Source: Thermobifida cellulosilytica TB100
Lineage (GTDB): Bacteria; Actinomycetota; Actinomycetes; Streptosporangiales; Streptosporangiaceae
Direction of reading: 5' to 3'
Length of the DNA: 64,000 nucleotides
Assembly: GCF_001517975.1 (NCBI RefSeq)
Contig: NZ_KQ950181.1
Coordinates: 42,585 to 106,584, forward strand
Made by a program: the position numbers and the translations under genes. This document shows positions 9,719 to 21,553 of the stretch, one piece after another. The first letter of the stretch is position 1, and every line of letters begins with the position of its first letter. The notes beneath the pieces were generated by a model. The model had not been told where the DNA came from, did no database searches, and was given only the letters and a program-made list of their open reading frames with translations.

Positions 9719-11839
9719 TCAGTTGCCGGTCGTCGATCCCCGGTCGCCGCCGAGCTTGGCGATGCTGGCGTGGACCGCCGCCACCACCCGGTCGGGGGTG
9801 ATCCCGAACTGCTCGTACAGGGTCGCGTAGGGCGCCGAGGCGCCGAAGTGCTCCAGGCTCACCGACTCGCCCGCCTCGCCGATCAGGTCGCGCCAGCCCA
9901 GGGCGAGCCCGGCCTCCACCGAGACGCGCACCCGGACCGACGGCGGCAGCACCTGCTGGCGGTAGGCGTCGTCCTGTTCGTTGAACCACTCCAGGCACGG
10001 CATCGACACCACACGGGTGGGCGTACCCGACTCCTCCAGCCGGGAACGCGCCTCCAGTGCGATCTGCACCTCACTTCCGGTGGCGATGATGATCGCCTGG
10101 GGCCGTCCGTCGCTCGCCTCGGCCAGCACGTAGCCGCCGCGGGCGGTCAGCTCCGCCGATGCCAGCTCGGAGCGGTCCAGGACCGGCACCGCCTGGCGGG
10201 TCAGCGCCAGCGCGGCCGGGCCGTCGCCGCGCTCCAGGATGGTGCGCCAGGCCACCGCCGTCTCGTTGGCGTCGGCGGGGCGCACGACCGCCAGGCCGGG
10301 GATGGCGCGCAGCGACCACAGGTGCTCCACCGGCTGGTGGGTGGGGCCGTCCTCGCCCAGGCCGATGGAGTCGTGCGTCCACACGTAGGTCACCGGCAGC
10401 TTCATCAGCGCCGCCAGCCGCACCGACGGGCGCATGTAGTCGCTGAACACCAGGAACGTGCCGCCGTAGGGGCGGGTGGGGCCGTGCAGCGCGATGCCGT
10501 TGAGGATCGCGCCCATGCCGTGCTCGCGCACGCCGAAGTGCAGCACCCGGCCGTAGCGGTGCCCGGAGAACGCCTTGGTGGAGCGCTCCTCGGGGATGAA
10601 CGACGGCTCGCCCTTGGGCGTGGTGTTGTTGGAGCCGGCCAGGTCCGCCGAACCGCCCCACAGCTCCGGCAGCACCGGCGCGATCGCGCTCAGCACGCTG
10701 CCCGAGGCGCTGCGGGTGGCCACGCCCTTGCCGCCGGGCTCGAAGGTCGGAATGGCCTTCTCCCAGCCGTCGGGCAGGGTGCCCGCCGACAGCCGGTCGA
10801 ACAGCGCGGCCCGCTCGCCGGCGCCCTCACGCCACTTGGCCAGGGCGCCCTCCCATTCCTGGCGGGCGGCGCGTCCCCGCGCCACCGCGCCGCGGGCGTG
10901 CTCCAGCAGCTCGTCGGGGACGTCGAAGCGCGCCTCGGGGTTGAGGCCCATCACCCGCTTGGTGGCGGCGACCTCCTCGGCGCCCAGCGCGGCGCCGTGG
11001 ATGCCGCCGGTGTTCTGCTTGTTCGGCGAGGGCCAGCCGATGATGGTGCGCAGCCGGATGAAGGACGGGCGCTCGGTCTCGGCCTGGGCCGCGAGGATCG
11101 CGTCGTACAGCGCCGCGACGTCCTCGTGGTAGCCGTCCTCGCCGACCCAGTCGACCTCCTGGACGTGCCAGCCGTAGGCGGCGTAGCGGGCGACCACGTC
11201 CTCGGTGAACGCGATCTGGGTGTCGTCCTCGATGGAGATCCGGTTGTCGTCCCAGATCACGATCAGGTTGCCGAGCTTCTGGGTGCCGGCCAGGGCGCTC
11301 GCCTCGTGGCTGACGCCCTCCTGGACGTCGCCGTCGGAGCACAGAGCGTAGATGTAGTGGTCGAAGGGGCTCTCCCCGGGGGCCGCGTCGGGGTCGAACA
11401 GGCCCCGCTCGCGGCGTGCGGCCATGGCCATGCCGACCGCGTTGCCGATGCCCTGCCCCAGGGGGCCGGTGGTGGTCTCCACCCCGGCGGTGTGCCCGTA
11501 CTCGGGGTGGCCGGGAGTGAGGCTGCCCCACTGGCGCAGCCGCTTGATGTCGTCGAGGCTCAGACCGTAGCCGGCCAGGTAAAGCTGGATGTAGAGGGTC
11601 AGGCTGGAGTGGCCGCAGGACAGCACGAAGCGGTCCCGGCCGACCCAGGTCGGCTCGCTCGGATCGTGCCGCATCACCTTCTGGAACAGCAGGTAGGCTG
11701 CGGGAGCCAGGCTCATCGCGGTTCCGGGGTGGCCGGAACCCGCCTCCTCGACCGCATCCATCGCCAGGGCGCGGACCACGTCGACGGTACGCCGGTCCAG
11801 CTCCGACCATTCCAAGGTCTTCGGGGTGCCGATGTTCAC
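9719..11839 (-). CDS. tkt: Transketolase
   Basis: 706 aa from GTG at 11839; AAAGGAG lies about 12 bases upstream. An ATG at 11866 is the longer alternative. This thiamine diphosphate enzyme transfers two-carbon units in the non-oxidative pentose phosphate branch. Visible motifs are [13 protein letters not shown], the ThDP site [14 protein letters not shown], the [10 protein letters not shown] loop and the [16 protein letters not shown] pyrimidine-domain motif. First gene of the minus-strand tkt-tal-pgi-zwf-opcA-pgl series, divergent from ctaB. Confidence 0.96.
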   Translation of the reverse strand: MNIGTPKTLEWSELDRRTVDVVRALAMDAVEEAGSGHPGTAMSLAPAAYLLFQKVMRHDPSEPTWVGRDRFVLSCGHSSLTLYIQLYLAGYGLSLDDIKRLRQWGSLTPGHPEYGHTAGVETTTGPLGQGIGNAVGMAMAARRERGLFDPDAAPGESPFDHYIYALCSDGDVQEGVSHEASALAGTQKLGNLIVIWDDNRISIEDDTQIAFTEDVVARYAAYGWHVQEVDWVGEDGYHEDVAALYDAILAAQAETERPSFIRLRTIIGWPSPNKQNTGGIHGAALGAEEVAATKRVMGLNPEARFDVPDELLEHARGAVARGRAARQEWEGALAKWREGAGERAALFDRLSAGTLPDGWEKAIPTFEPGGKGVATRSASGSVLSAIAPVLPELWGGSADLAGSNNTTPKGEPSFIPEERSTKAFSGHRYGRVLHFGVREHGMGAILNGIALHGPTRPYGGTFLVFSDYMRPSVRLAALMKLPVTYVWTHDSIGLGEDGPTHQPVEHLWSLRAIPGLAVVRPADANETAVAWRTILERGDGPAALALTRQAVPVLDRSELASAELTARGGYVLAEASDGRPQAIIIATGSEVQIALEARSRLEESGTPTRVVSMPCLEWFNEQDDAYRQQVLPPSVRVRVSVEAGLALGWRDLIGEAGESVSLEHFGASAPYATLYEQFGITPDRVVAAVHASIAKLGGDRGSTTGN

Positions 11840-12326
11840 GCGGGCTTCAGGGCTCCTTTCGCGCATCCAGGCCAGTGCGCAGACATGGTGGCCGGAAGAA
11901 CAAGGGTGGGTTCACCGTGACCCGCACCCGAAGGTCCGCGGGGCGGTCACACCGCACACAGGGATGCGTGTCGCGGTGACGGACACCCGAGGGCTGGTGA
12001 CTAACCCAGACCCTATCGTCGAAACCCCCGCGTCGAATCACTGGCCTAGGGAGTCGGCGCTGCGCGGTGTAACGGCCCCGGTGAGAGCCCGTCGAGGCCT
12101 AGCACTACACTCTGTCGTTGACGGTATCGTGCGCCTTTGCCAGGTGCGCGAGGGGTCACCAGCGCCGCACCGCGACGCGCGTCCCGTGGTGAGCAGCCAT
12201 GAACAACTGATGCCCTGACTCCCAGTTCTTTCGAGGTTTGAGCGTGTCTGTGTCCGTAGAACGGGTGGAGGCCGTGCGTTCCGCGCCGCACGGCCGGCGA
12301 CCCGAGCAGCAGCCGAGAACGGCGAA
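11840..12326. other. Divergent tkt/ctaB intergenic region
   Basis: 487 bp without a credible gene. Several short ORFs run through it, but none has a family pattern or a good ribosome site. It should hold the back-to-back promoters of tkt and ctaB. In Streptomyces and relatives the ctaB/tkt pair is arranged the same way. I cannot name a specific operator. Confidence 0.5.
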
Positions 12327-13334
12327 GTGGCGCGCGGCCTGGATACGGCGGCGGCCATGACGCTTCTCGACCGCTCCTCCGCCGCCCCCGGCACCGACGC
12401 GGCAACCGACGTTCCCGAGGCCGCGCCCCGCTCCTCCTCGTTCGGCGCCTACGTGCGCGCCTACGTCGCGCTGTCCAAGCCGCGGGTCATCGAACTGCTG
12501 CTGATCACCACCATCCCGGTGATGTTCGTGGCGGCCCAGGGGGTCCCGCCGCTGGGCACCGCCCTGGCCACGCTGGTGTTCGGCACCATGTCGGCGGCCA
12601 GCGCCAACGCCATCAACTGCTACATCGACCGCGACATCGACCGCGCGATGCGGCGCACCCGCCGCAGGCCCACGGCCATGCAGCAGGTCACCCCGCGCGG
12701 CACGATGATCTACGGGCTGGTCATGGCGGCGCTGTCCACGATCGGCTTCGTGGTGTTCGTGAACTGGCTGGCGGCGGCGCTGTCGCTGTTCGCGATCGCG
12801 TTCTACATCTTCGTCTACACCCTGCTGCTCAAGCGCCGCACCGCCCAGAACGTCGTGTGGGGCGGCATCGCGGGCTGCATGCCGGTGCTCATCGGCTGGG
12901 CGGCGATCACCGAACGCCTCGACTGGGCGCCGTTCATCCTGTTCCTGGTGGTGTTCTTCTGGACGCCGCCGCACACCTGGGCGCTGGCCGTGCGCTACCG
13001 CGAGGACTACGCCGCCGCGAACGTCCCCATGCTGCCGGTGGTGGCCAGCGACCGCCGGGTGATGCTGGAGTGCGTCCTGTACTCGTGGGCGACCGTGGCG
13101 GTCTCGCTGCTGCTGTGGCCGGTCGCCGACACCACGCTGCTGTACCCGGCGGCCGCCGCGGTGCTGGGCGCGGTCCTGCTGGCCCAGGCGCACCGCCTCT
13201 ACCACCAGGTCCGCTGTGGCGTGACCGGGGCCAAGCTCAAGACGATGGGCTTCTTCCACCTGTCCAACGCCTACCTGGCCCTGCTGTTCGTCGCGGTGAC
13301 GGTGGACCCGCTGCTGGCCAACGCCCTCGGCTGA
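12327..13334 (+). CDS. ctaB: Protoheme IX farnesyltransferase (heme O synthase)
   Basis: 335 aa from GTG at 12327; ATG at 12357 (325 aa) is equally possible because neither has a clear ribosome site. A UbiA-type integral membrane prenyltransferase that adds farnesyl to heme b to make heme O for aa3-type cytochrome oxidase. The Asp-rich motif [15 protein letters not shown] and the second conserved loop [17 protein letters not shown] are present, with about eight membrane segments. Its partner ctaA lies 7 kb away on the other strand. Confidence 0.94.
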   Translation: MARGLDTAAAMTLLDRSSAAPGTDAATDVPEAAPRSSSFGAYVRAYVALSKPRVIELLLITTIPVMFVAAQGVPPLGTALATLVFGTMSAASANAINCYIDRDIDRAMRRTRRRPTAMQQVTPRGTMIYGLVMAALSTIGFVVFVNWLAAALSLFAIAFYIFVYTLLLKRRTAQNVVWGGIAGCMPVLIGWAAITERLDWAPFILFLVVFFWTPPHTWALAVRYREDYAAANVPMLPVVASDRRVMLECVLYSWATVAVSLLLWPVADTTLLYPAAAAVLGAVLLAQAHRLYHQVRCGVTGAKLKTMGFFHLSNAYLALLFVAVTVDPLLANALG

Positions 13335-13353
13335 GCCGACTGCCGACACGGCG

Positions 13354-13377
13354 ACGGGAGGCCTCCGGGCCTCCCGT
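13354..13377 (+). terminator. Terminator after ctaB
   Basis: 10-bp stem ACGGGAGGCC/GGCCTCCCGT with a TCCG loop, followed by TTTCC, 20 bp after the stop. Confidence 0.8.
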
Positions 13378-13523
13378 TTCCGTGTGCGCTCCCGGGCGGC
13401 CCAGGCGGGCCCGGTCCGCCTGAGCCGGCAGCACCAGCGTCCGCGTCTCTGCCTCCGCGGGTCGGTCGGCGGAGGAGGCCACCTGCTCGGGCGCTGGCGG
13501 CACACGGCTGAGAGGCTGGGGCC

Positions 13524-14159
13524 ATGAGACGGATCACCCGATGGGAGGCCCGGGTCCGGGAGAATCCCGGGCATTCCCGCTGGTATGTGGAGCGTTTCCG
13601 GGCCATGGCCGCGCAGGGGCGGGACCTGGCGGGCGAGGCCCGACTGCTCGACGCGATGCTGGAACGCGGGTCGCGGGTCCTGGACGCGGGGTGCGGACCG
13701 GGGCGCGTGGGCGGCGAGCTGGCCGTGCGCGGTCACCGCGTGGTGGGCGTGGACATCGACCCCTACCTGATCGCCGCGGCGCGCGAGGACCATCCGGGCG
13801 CCGACTGGCGGGTCGGCGACCTGGCAGAACTCGACCTGGTGGAACAGGGCGAGGAGCCCTTCGACGCGGTGGTCTGCGCGGGCAACGTGATGACCTTCCT
13901 GGCACCCGGCACCGAGGTGGAGGTACTGCGCAGGATGGGCGCCCAGGTGCGGGCGGACGGCCGGGTGGTGGTGGGCTTCGGCGCGGGCCGCGGCTACCCG
14001 TTCGACCGGTTCTTCGCCGACGCGGCGGAGGCCGGGCTGGTCGTCGACCTGCGGCTGGCCACCTGGGACCTGCGTCCCTTCACCGCGGACTCCGACTTCC
14101 TGGTGGCCGTGCTGCGGCGGCCCGCCGCAGGCCCGGAGGACACGGCCCCGGCCGGGTGA
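13524..14159 (+). CDS. Class I SAM-dependent methyltransferase
   Basis: 211 aa with a Rossmann methyltransferase core. Motif I is VLDAGCGPGRVGGEL (about residues 51-65), followed by the acidic end of strand 2 in GVDIDPYLI. The substrate is not predictable. The start at 13524 has GAGAGG upstream. It is convergent with the PF04672-type methyltransferase at 14181, with only 21 bp between the stop codons. That the two are functionally linked is unproven. Confidence 0.85.
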   Translation: MRRITRWEARVRENPGHSRWYVERFRAMAAQGRDLAGEARLLDAMLERGSRVLDAGCGPGRVGGELAVRGHRVVGVDIDPYLIAAAREDHPGADWRVGDLAELDLVEQGEEPFDAVVCAGNVMTFLAPGTEVEVLRRMGAQVRADGRVVVGFGAGRGYPFDRFFADAAEAGLVVDLRLATWDLRPFTADSDFLVAVLRRPAAGPEDTAPAG

Positions 14160-14180
14160 CCGGACGGGGCCGGGACGGCG

Positions 14181-15047
14181 TCAGGGCTTGACGGCCACGC
14201 CTGCGTGCTCCCAGATCTTCTGGTCCGGGTCCGCGGGGCGGGGGGTCGGGGCGGCGTCCTCGTTGCGCCAGGTGTGGCAGTCCACCGGCATCGGGGCGAC
14301 CGAGTCGTCGACGGCGGGGGAGAGCAGCTCCAGGCCGGCGAAGAGGCGCTCCACGTCTGCGGGGCTGCGCACGTGCCCCCACGGCATCCCCAGCTCCCGG
14401 ATGCAGGTGGTGAGCGACTGGGCCGCCGCGTCGTCGTCGGAGGCCAGGTGGGACAGGATCAGCACCGATCCGGGGACGAGCCGGTGGAAGTAGCGGCACA
14501 CCAGCCCCCACGGGTCGTCGGAGTCGGGAATGCAGTGCAGCAGGCTGACCAGCATGAGGCAGACCGGCCGGTCGAGGTCGAGCAGCCGGTTGACCTCGGG
14601 GCAGCCCAGGATCCCGTCGACGTCGCGGACGTCGCCGGAGGCGGCCGTGGTCAGCACGTGGTCGGCCAGCAGCGCGTGGCTGTGGGCGAGGACGATCGGG
14701 TCGGTGTCGACGTAGACGACCCGCGCGTGGGGGAGGTGGCGCTGCGCGATCTGATGGGTGTTCTCCATGGTCGGCATGCCCGACCCCACGTCGATGAACT
14801 GGTCGATGCCCAGGACCCCCGCGACGTGCCCCACCGCGCGGGACAGGAATCTGCGGCTCTGGCGGACCAGGACTTTTGCCCACGGATTGATGGATTCGAT
14901 GATCTGCGCCGCCATGCGGTCGGCTTCGAAGTTGTCCTTTCCGCCCCGTAGCGCATCGTAGGTGCGTGCCACCGTGGGAACGCTCAGATCGATGTCCGGA
15001 ATAGGTTCAGTTTCCTGAGAGTACCCGAAGAAGGCGTGGTCTGCCAC
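14181..15047 (-). CDS. SAM-dependent methyltransferase, PF04672 (DUF574) type
   Basis: 288 aa from GTG at 15047, chosen because GGAGG lies 10 bases upstream and a TATAGT -10-like box sits about 60 bp upstream. An ATG at 15101 would give 306 aa but lies too close to that box. The family signature is clear: PTVARTYDALRGGKDNFEADR near the start (pieces: VARTYDALRGGKDNF), then FIDVGSGMPT and the VYVDTDPIV strand. These enzymes are expanded in actinomycetes, mostly with unknown substrates, and often sit near regulators. Confidence 0.85.
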   Translation of the reverse strand: MADHAFFGYSQETEPIPDIDLSVPTVARTYDALRGGKDNFEADRMAAQIIESINPWAKVLVRQSRRFLSRAVGHVAGVLGIDQFIDVGSGMPTMENTHQIAQRHLPHARVVYVDTDPIVLAHSHALLADHVLTTAASGDVRDVDGILGCPEVNRLLDLDRPVCLMLVSLLHCIPDSDDPWGLVCRYFHRLVPGSVLILSHLASDDDAAAQSLTTCIRELGMPWGHVRSPADVERLFAGLELLSPAVDDSVAPMPVDCHTWRNEDAAPTPRPADPDQKIWEHAGVAVKP

Positions 15048-15310
15048 GGGGTCTTGTCCTCCAGAGTGCCCTGTCCGCAGAGATTCTCCTATGACCGACA
15101 TTGACTATACGGACAGGACGGAGGAATGGTCGGGAAAACCAGGTATTTGAAGAAGGGAATGGCTCTGGGGCGGGCTTCTGGGGGCAGAAATTCCGAAGTC
15201 TTCGTTTCGGGTAAAGAATTTTATTCCCTGGATTCTCTGGTGTCCCCTATGGGGAGTATGTCATTGTTTTTGGCGGTTTGTGGACTGCGGGGTTCCCGTG
15301 ACGGAAGGCC

Positions 15311-15340
15311 GGAGGGGCGGCCCCGTGCGGCCGCCCCTCC
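15311..15340 (-). terminator. Terminator after the acyl-CoA dehydrogenase gene
   Basis: Perfect 12-bp stem GGAGGGGCGGCC/GGCCGCCCCTCC with a CCGTGC loop, 10 bp beyond the stop codon. Confidence 0.8.
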
Positions 15341-15349
15341 CGCCCTCGC

Positions 15350-16525
15350 TCAGCCCAGCGTGGCACCCACCTTCACGTATCCCTTGAGCAGGTCGCGTGC
15401 GATGGTGCGGCGCTGGATCTCGTCGGTCCCCTCGTAGATGCGCAGCAGCCGCAGCTCCCGGTACCAGCGCTCGATGGGGAGTTCGCGGGTGTAGCCCATG
15501 CCCCCGTGGATCTGCAGCACCCGGTCGACGATCTCGTTGGCCTTCAGACCGCCGTACAGCTTGGCGATGGACTGGGCGTGCCGGGAGTCCCGGTTGTTGT
15601 CCACCTGCCAGGCGGCGTTGAGCACCAGCAGGCGCAGCGCCTCGATCTCCACCTGGGAGTCGGCGATCATCCACTGGATGGCCTGGCGCTCGGCGATCGG
15701 CTTGCCGAAGGTCTCGCGCGTGTTGGCGTAGTCGATGGCCATGGTCAGCAGCCGCTCGCAGGCGCCCAGGGCGCGCGCCGGAAGCAGGTAGCGGCCCCGG
15801 CCGATCCACTGCATCGCCAGCGCGAAGCCCTGGCCGACCTCGCCGAGCACGTTGGACTCGGGCACCCGGACGTTGTCGAAGACCAGGGAGGCCGGACCCC
15901 ACTCGCCCATGGTGGGGATGGGCTCGGAGCGCCATCCCGCCTCGCGGTCCACCAGGAAGCAGGTGACCCCGCCGTCGGCGCTCTTCTCCGGGTCGGTGAC
16001 GGCGAACACCATCGCGAAGTCGGCCTCGTTGCCGCCGGTGATGAACGTCTTCTCCCCGTTGATCACCCAGTGGTCGCCGTCCTTGTGCGCCCGGGTGCGG
16101 ATCGCCTTGGCGTCCGACCCCGCGCCCGGCTCGGTGATGGCGAAGCAGGACCTGCGCTCCCCCGCGATCGTGGGCAGCAGGTAGCGCCGCTTCTGCTCCT
16201 CGTTGGCGTGGTAGAGGATGTTGTCGGCGCTGCCGCCGAAGCTGAACGGCACGAACGTGCGCCCCAGCTCGATCTCCACCAGTGCCGTGGTGACCGCGTC
16301 CAGCCCCATGCCCCCGTACTCGACGGGGGTCTGGATCCCCCAGAAGTCGGACTTCTTGGCGAGCTGGCGGAGGTCGTGCAGCTCCTGGGGGGTCAGCCCG
16401 TGCCCCTCACCGGTGCGCTCGCGGCGCAGCACCTCCTGTTCGAGCGGCATGAGCTCGCGCTCGACGAAGGTGCGCACCCAGTTGCGGATCTCCCGCTGTT
16501 CCTCGGTCAGTGCGAAGTCGACCAT
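15350..16525 (-). CDS. Acyl-CoA dehydrogenase
   Basis: 391 aa. FAD-dependent alpha,beta-dehydrogenation of an acyl-CoA, the first step of beta-oxidation. Family signatures are CFAITEPGAGSDAKAIRT in the middle and the C-terminal QIHGGMGYTRELPIERWYR and RIYEGTDEIQRRTIAR. It lies 5 bp downstream of an acyl-CoA ligase gene, so the two form an operon that activates and then oxidises the same acid. Chain length cannot be told from sequence. Confidence 0.93.
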   Translation of the reverse strand: MVDFALTEEQREIRNWVRTFVERELMPLEQEVLRRERTGEGHGLTPQELHDLRQLAKKSDFWGIQTPVEYGGMGLDAVTTALVEIELGRTFVPFSFGGSADNILYHANEEQKRRYLLPTIAGERRSCFAITEPGAGSDAKAIRTRAHKDGDHWVINGEKTFITGGNEADFAMVFAVTDPEKSADGGVTCFLVDREAGWRSEPIPTMGEWGPASLVFDNVRVPESNVLGEVGQGFALAMQWIGRGRYLLPARALGACERLLTMAIDYANTRETFGKPIAERQAIQWMIADSQVEIEALRLLVLNAAWQVDNNRDSRHAQSIAKLYGGLKANEIVDRVLQIHGGMGYTRELPIERWYRELRLLRIYEGTDEIQRRTIARDLLKGYVKVGATLG

Positions 16526-16530
16526 GTCCC

Positions 16531-18057
<1,527 letters not shown>

Positions 18058-18276
18058 GGGGGTGCTCCTTCGGTACGGCTGGCCCTCGGGTGCGGCGGGA
18101 GACACCGCAGACCGGGTGATGGGGAGTCGCACGTCACATTTAATCTAACAGTGTTCGGTTTGTGAAGACCGACCGGGATGCCGTCCCGTCCTCGTTCCTG
18201 GCCGATACTTGAGGCGATCCGAGCTGAGCGCCCACACGGGGGAGCGCCGGTCACGAGGGGAAGGACGGGGTTTGCT
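18058..18276. promoter_or_regulatory. Divergent promoter region with a possible TetR operator
   Basis: Shared by the acyl-CoA ligase operon and the TetR gene. It contains a short AT-rich tract with the palindrome AACAGTGTT at 18147-18155. The palindrome lies over a plausible -10 for the ligase operon. That the TetR protein binds here is inferred from the divergent arrangement. Confidence 0.35.
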
Positions 18277-18954
18277 GTGGCTCGACCCAGGACACCGCTG
18301 CTGAGTCGGATGCGCATCCAGGAGGCCGCGCTGGTCCTGGTCGACCGCGACGGCCTGGAGGGGCTGTCCATGCGCAAGCTCGCCCAGGAGCTCGGTGTCC
18401 AGGCCCCGTCGCTGTACAGCCACTACAGCACCAAGGAGGAGCTGCTCAACGACGTCGTCGACCGCATCACCGAAGGCATCGACGTCTCCGGCTTCAAGGA
18501 CGGCGACTGGAAGCGCGGGCTCACCGTGTGGGCGCGCTCCTACCGCGACGCCCTGGCCGCCCACCCCAACATGGTCGCCTTCATCGCCTCCGGGCCGGGC
18601 CGCCGCGAAGAGGCGCTGCGCCGCGCCGACGCGATCCACGGCGGCCTCGTCTCCGCGGGCTGGCCCGCCCGGCTGGCCACCATGATCGGCGCGTCCATCC
18701 GCTACCTGGTGGTCGGCGCCGCGATCAACTCCTTCGCCCGCGGCTTCGACGCCGACGCCCGCGTCTACCAGGACCGCTACCCGAACCTCTCGCAGGCCCA
18801 CCGCCTGCCCGAACTCGCCGCCCGGATCGACCGCGACAGCTTCGAACTGGCCCTGAACGCGTTCCTCACCGGACTGGAGGCGCTCTACCCCCGGAAGAGG
18901 ACCGACTCCGGGCCCGTCCCCCCGGGGCCGGACGGCGCCGACGGCGGGGAGTGA
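18277..18954 (+). CDS. TetR family transcriptional regulator
   Basis: 225 aa from GTG at 18277, with GGGGAAGGA upstream. The N-terminal HTH covers about residues 10-55: IQEAALVLVDRDGLEGLSMR then LAQELGVQAPSLYSHYSTKEEL. The C-terminal ligand domain resembles those of TetR_C actinobacterial repressors (SIRYLVVGAAINSFARGF). Divergent placement suggests it controls the acyl-CoA ligase/dehydrogenase operon, perhaps in response to an acyl-CoA. The ligand is unknown. Confidence 0.88.
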   Translation: MARPRTPLLSRMRIQEAALVLVDRDGLEGLSMRKLAQELGVQAPSLYSHYSTKEELLNDVVDRITEGIDVSGFKDGDWKRGLTVWARSYRDALAAHPNMVAFIASGPGRREEALRRADAIHGGLVSAGWPARLATMIGASIRYLVVGAAINSFARGFDADARVYQDRYPNLSQAHRLPELAARIDRDSFELALNAFLTGLEALYPRKRTDSGPVPPGPDGADGGE

Positions 18955-19035
18955 CGGCCGCCGGGCGGACCGGAAGCGGTCTCACCTGCTCCCGCCTCTC
19001 GGCACCGTCGCCTCCAGCGGTTACGCTCCAATACC

Positions 19036-20358
19036 ATGCGCCCCCTAGACACCAAAGCGATCCTGGAAGGTCGCACGCCCGGACGCCACTCCGTCGGGCT
19101 GATCGTCGGCATCGTGGTCAGCATCCTGTGCATGGTGCTGATGCTCGGCTACCTGCTGCTCAGCGGCTTCGCCGGGGCCGGGAGCGCGGGAGTGACCGCA
19201 TTCCTGGTCAGCCTGGCCGCGGCCGTCATCCCCGTCGCCGTCCTGGTCCCCCTCATCCTGCTGCTGGACCGGCTGGAGCCGGAGCCGGCCTCGGTCCTGC
19301 TGTTCGCCTTCCTGTGGGGCGCCGGCGTGGCCGTGTTCTCCTCGTTCGTGCTCAACACCCTGGGCATGGAGCTGTACACCGTACCGGTGTTCGGAGAGGA
19401 CCTGGGCGGCTACCTGAGCGCCGCCGTGGGGGCGCCGCTGGTGGAGGAGAGCGCCAAGGGGCTGGCCCTGCTGTTGCTGCTGTGGCGGCGCCGCAACGAG
19501 ATCGACACGGCCACCGACGGCATCATCTACGCGGCCATGGTCGCCACCGGCTTCGCCTTCGTGGAGAACGTCTCCTACTTCCTCGACGCCCTGTTCACCG
19601 AGGGGGCCGCCGGGTTCGCCCTCACCTTCGTGCTGCGCGGCGTCATCGCGCCGCTGGGCCACCCCCTCTACACCGCGATGACCGGGCTGGGGGTCGCCTA
19701 CGCCGCCACCCACGCGGGCGGGGTGGGCCGCCTGTTCATGCCGGTGCTCGGCTGGACCGGCGCGGTCGTGCTGCACGCGCTGTGGAACGGCTCCACCGCG
19801 TTCGGCTGGACCGGGCTGGGGGTGGTCTACGCGCTGCTGTTCTGCGTGCTGGTGGCGCTCATCGTGGTGGCAGTGCGCGACCGTCACCGCCAGGTCGCGG
19901 CCATCGCCACCTACCTGCCCCCCTACATCCCCACCGGCCTGGTCACCCCGGCGGACATCCAGATGCTCAGCACCATGGGGGGACGCAAGCGGGCACGCGC
20001 CTGGGCCCGGCACGCCGCCGGGAGCCGGGGACGCCGGGCGATGGAGGACTACCAGTTGGCCGCCACCGAACTCGCCCTGCTGCACCGGCGGCTGGACCGC
20101 GGCGTGGCGGTACCCGCCTGGTGGGAGCGGCGCGACGCCATCCTGGCGCTCATGCACATGGCCCGCGAGGCGTTCCTGGGCCGCGCCGCCCGTCCCGTGG
20201 CGCCCGCCTGGGCGCCGCAGCCCACCGACTCCGGGTTCCTGCGGCGGGCGGACTTCCAGCACGTCATCGCCCAGGCGCACGCCCAGCGCGGCGGCCTGCC
20301 GCAGCAGCCCCCCGTTACGGGGTCGCAGCAGGGGCCGCCGCAGCGGCCCGGCTGGTGA
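19036..20358 (+). CDS. PrsW family intramembrane metalloprotease
   Basis: 440 aa with about eight hydrophobic segments in residues 20-275, then a hydrophilic C-terminal tail (about 290-440). CAAX/PrsW motifs are APLVEESAKG (about residue 133), GFAFVENVSYF and HPLYTAMTGLG plus LHALWNGS, supplying the Glu and His residues expected for metal binding. In Bacillus PrsW performs site-1 cleavage of an anti-sigma factor; the substrate here is unknown. The 3' end overlaps the convergent ctaA by 44 bp. Confidence 0.88.
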   Translation: MRPLDTKAILEGRTPGRHSVGLIVGIVVSILCMVLMLGYLLLSGFAGAGSAGVTAFLVSLAAAVIPVAVLVPLILLLDRLEPEPASVLLFAFLWGAGVAVFSSFVLNTLGMELYTVPVFGEDLGGYLSAAVGAPLVEESAKGLALLLLLWRRRNEIDTATDGIIYAAMVATGFAFVENVSYFLDALFTEGAAGFALTFVLRGVIAPLGHPLYTAMTGLGVAYAATHAGGVGRLFMPVLGWTGAVVLHALWNGSTAFGWTGLGVVYALLFCVLVALIVVAVRDRHRQVAAIATYLPPYIPTGLVTPADIQMLSTMGGRKRARAWARHAAGSRGRRAMEDYQLAATELALLHRRLDRGVAVPAWWERRDAILALMHMAREAFLGRAARPVAPAWAPQPTDSGFLRRADFQHVIAQAHAQRGGLPQQPPVTGSQQGPPQRPGW

Positions 20359-21370
20359 CGGCCACCCGCTCGGCGGTGGCGTAGTACAGCCGCAGGATCG
20401 CCGTCCAGGTCAGCAGCGAACCCAGCACGTGCAGCACGACCATCCAGGCGGGCAGGCCCAGCAGGTACTGTGCGTAGCCGAGCGCGCCCTGGGCGAGCAG
20501 CACGGCCAGCAGCAGCCACGCCTGGACGCGCACCGGGCGGGGCGCCGCCGAGCGCAGCGCCATGACGAGCACCGCCACGGTCAGCGCGGTGGTGAGCCAC
20601 GCCAGGAGCGAGTGGACGCGGGTCACCGACTCCAGGGGGAAGTCCCAGCGGGGAGCGGCGGCGTCGCCGCCGTGCGGACCGGTTCCGGTGACCACGACAC
20701 CGGCGACGATGAGGACCAGGCCCACCGGCACCAGCGCGGTGGCGGTCAGGCGCAGCAGCGGCCCCACGGTGGGCCGCAGCCTCCCCTGCGGCTCGCGGCA
20801 GCGCACGTAGTAGGCCATCGTGAGGATCACCACGAGGACCGACAGCACGAAGTGCGCGCCCACCGAGGCCGGGTGCAGGTCGCTCCAGACCGTGATGCCG
20901 CCGACGACCGCCTGGCCGAACACGCCGACCGGCACCAGGGCGGCCATGACGAGCAGGTCGCGCCTGCGCGGCCGCATGCGCACCGTCGCCACCAGCACGA
21001 TCACTCCGACGGCGAGCACCAGGAACGTCAGGGTGCGGTTGCCGAACTCGATGGCCGCGTGGAACGCCGAGTGGCCGGTGCCCACCGGCACGAAGCTCTC
21101 CGGGGTGCACTTGGGCCACTCCGAGCAGCCCAGTCCCGAGGAGGTGACGCGCACCGTCGCCCCGGTCACCGCGATCCCGGAGTTGACGACGACGTTGCCC
21201 AGCGCCCACCAGCGCAGCGACGCGGTCGTGGGATGCCAGATCGTGCGGGCCAACAGCGCCAGCGCCACCACGCCGACGACGCAGAACGCCACCTGCCACG
21301 CCCACAGCGGCAGGTTCAGGATCGTGATGTCGTCCGCCGCGAGCGCGACAGACCGGGGAGAGGCTGTCAT
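20315..21370 (-). CDS. ctaA: Heme A synthase
   Basis: 351 aa, eight predicted membrane segments. Oxidises the methyl group of heme O to the formyl group of heme A (COX15/CtaA family). The family hallmark GATVRVTSSGLGCSEWPKC lies near residues 69-87, and heme-ligand histidines sit in the HSAFHAAIEF and VHSLLAW segments. It works downstream of CtaB. Its tail overlaps the prsW-like gene on the other strand. Confidence 0.93.
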   Translation of the reverse strand: MTASPRSVALAADDITILNLPLWAWQVAFCVVGVVALALLARTIWHPTTASLRWWALGNVVVNSGIAVTGATVRVTSSGLGCSEWPKCTPESFVPVGTGHSAFHAAIEFGNRTLTFLVLAVGVIVLVATVRMRPRRRDLLVMAALVPVGVFGQAVVGGITVWSDLHPASVGAHFVLSVLVVILTMAYYVRCREPQGRLRPTVGPLLRLTATALVPVGLVLIVAGVVVTGTGPHGGDAAAPRWDFPLESVTRVHSLLAWLTTALTVAVLVMALRSAAPRPVRVQAWLLLAVLLAQGALGYAQYLLGLPAWMVVLHVLGSLLTWTAILRLYYATAERVAVTSRAAAAAPAATP

Positions 21371-21448
21371 ACGACAGATCGTAGTAGAGGGCCGGCGAGG
21401 CTTCGGCCGGGGTCCGTACCAGCGGTGAGCTGCTGCGACACGGGACCC

Positions 21449-21495
21449 CTCGGGCGGGCTCAGGCCCGCGCGGAGCGGGTCGCGCCCACGCTGGC
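21449..21495. repeat. 47-bp direct repeat, left copy (remnant of the EamA gene 3' end)
   Basis: Identical over 47 bp to 22668-22714, which covers the last dozen codons, stop and flank of the EamA transporter gene. This copy lacks the rest of the gene. Together the copies bracket the toxin-antitoxin pair. Confidence 0.9.
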
Positions 21496-21553
21496 CTCGG
21501 GGCCTGGGCAGGGGGCGTCGGCAGCTGAGGAGGCGGAAAGGTGACGCACGCTG

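Noticed and set aside
8558..11920. Very long open frame (about 1,120 codons) on the plus strand opposite tal and tkt
   Set aside because: It is the antisense shadow of high-GC coding sequence; its translation is low-complexity (Arg, Gly, Val, His) and tal/tkt motifs on the other strand are unambiguous.
15126..15437. 103-codon ORF with a GGAGG near its ATG
   Set aside because: It runs through the terminator and antisense into the end of the acyl-CoA dehydrogenase gene; the ribosome site is too close and no family is seen.
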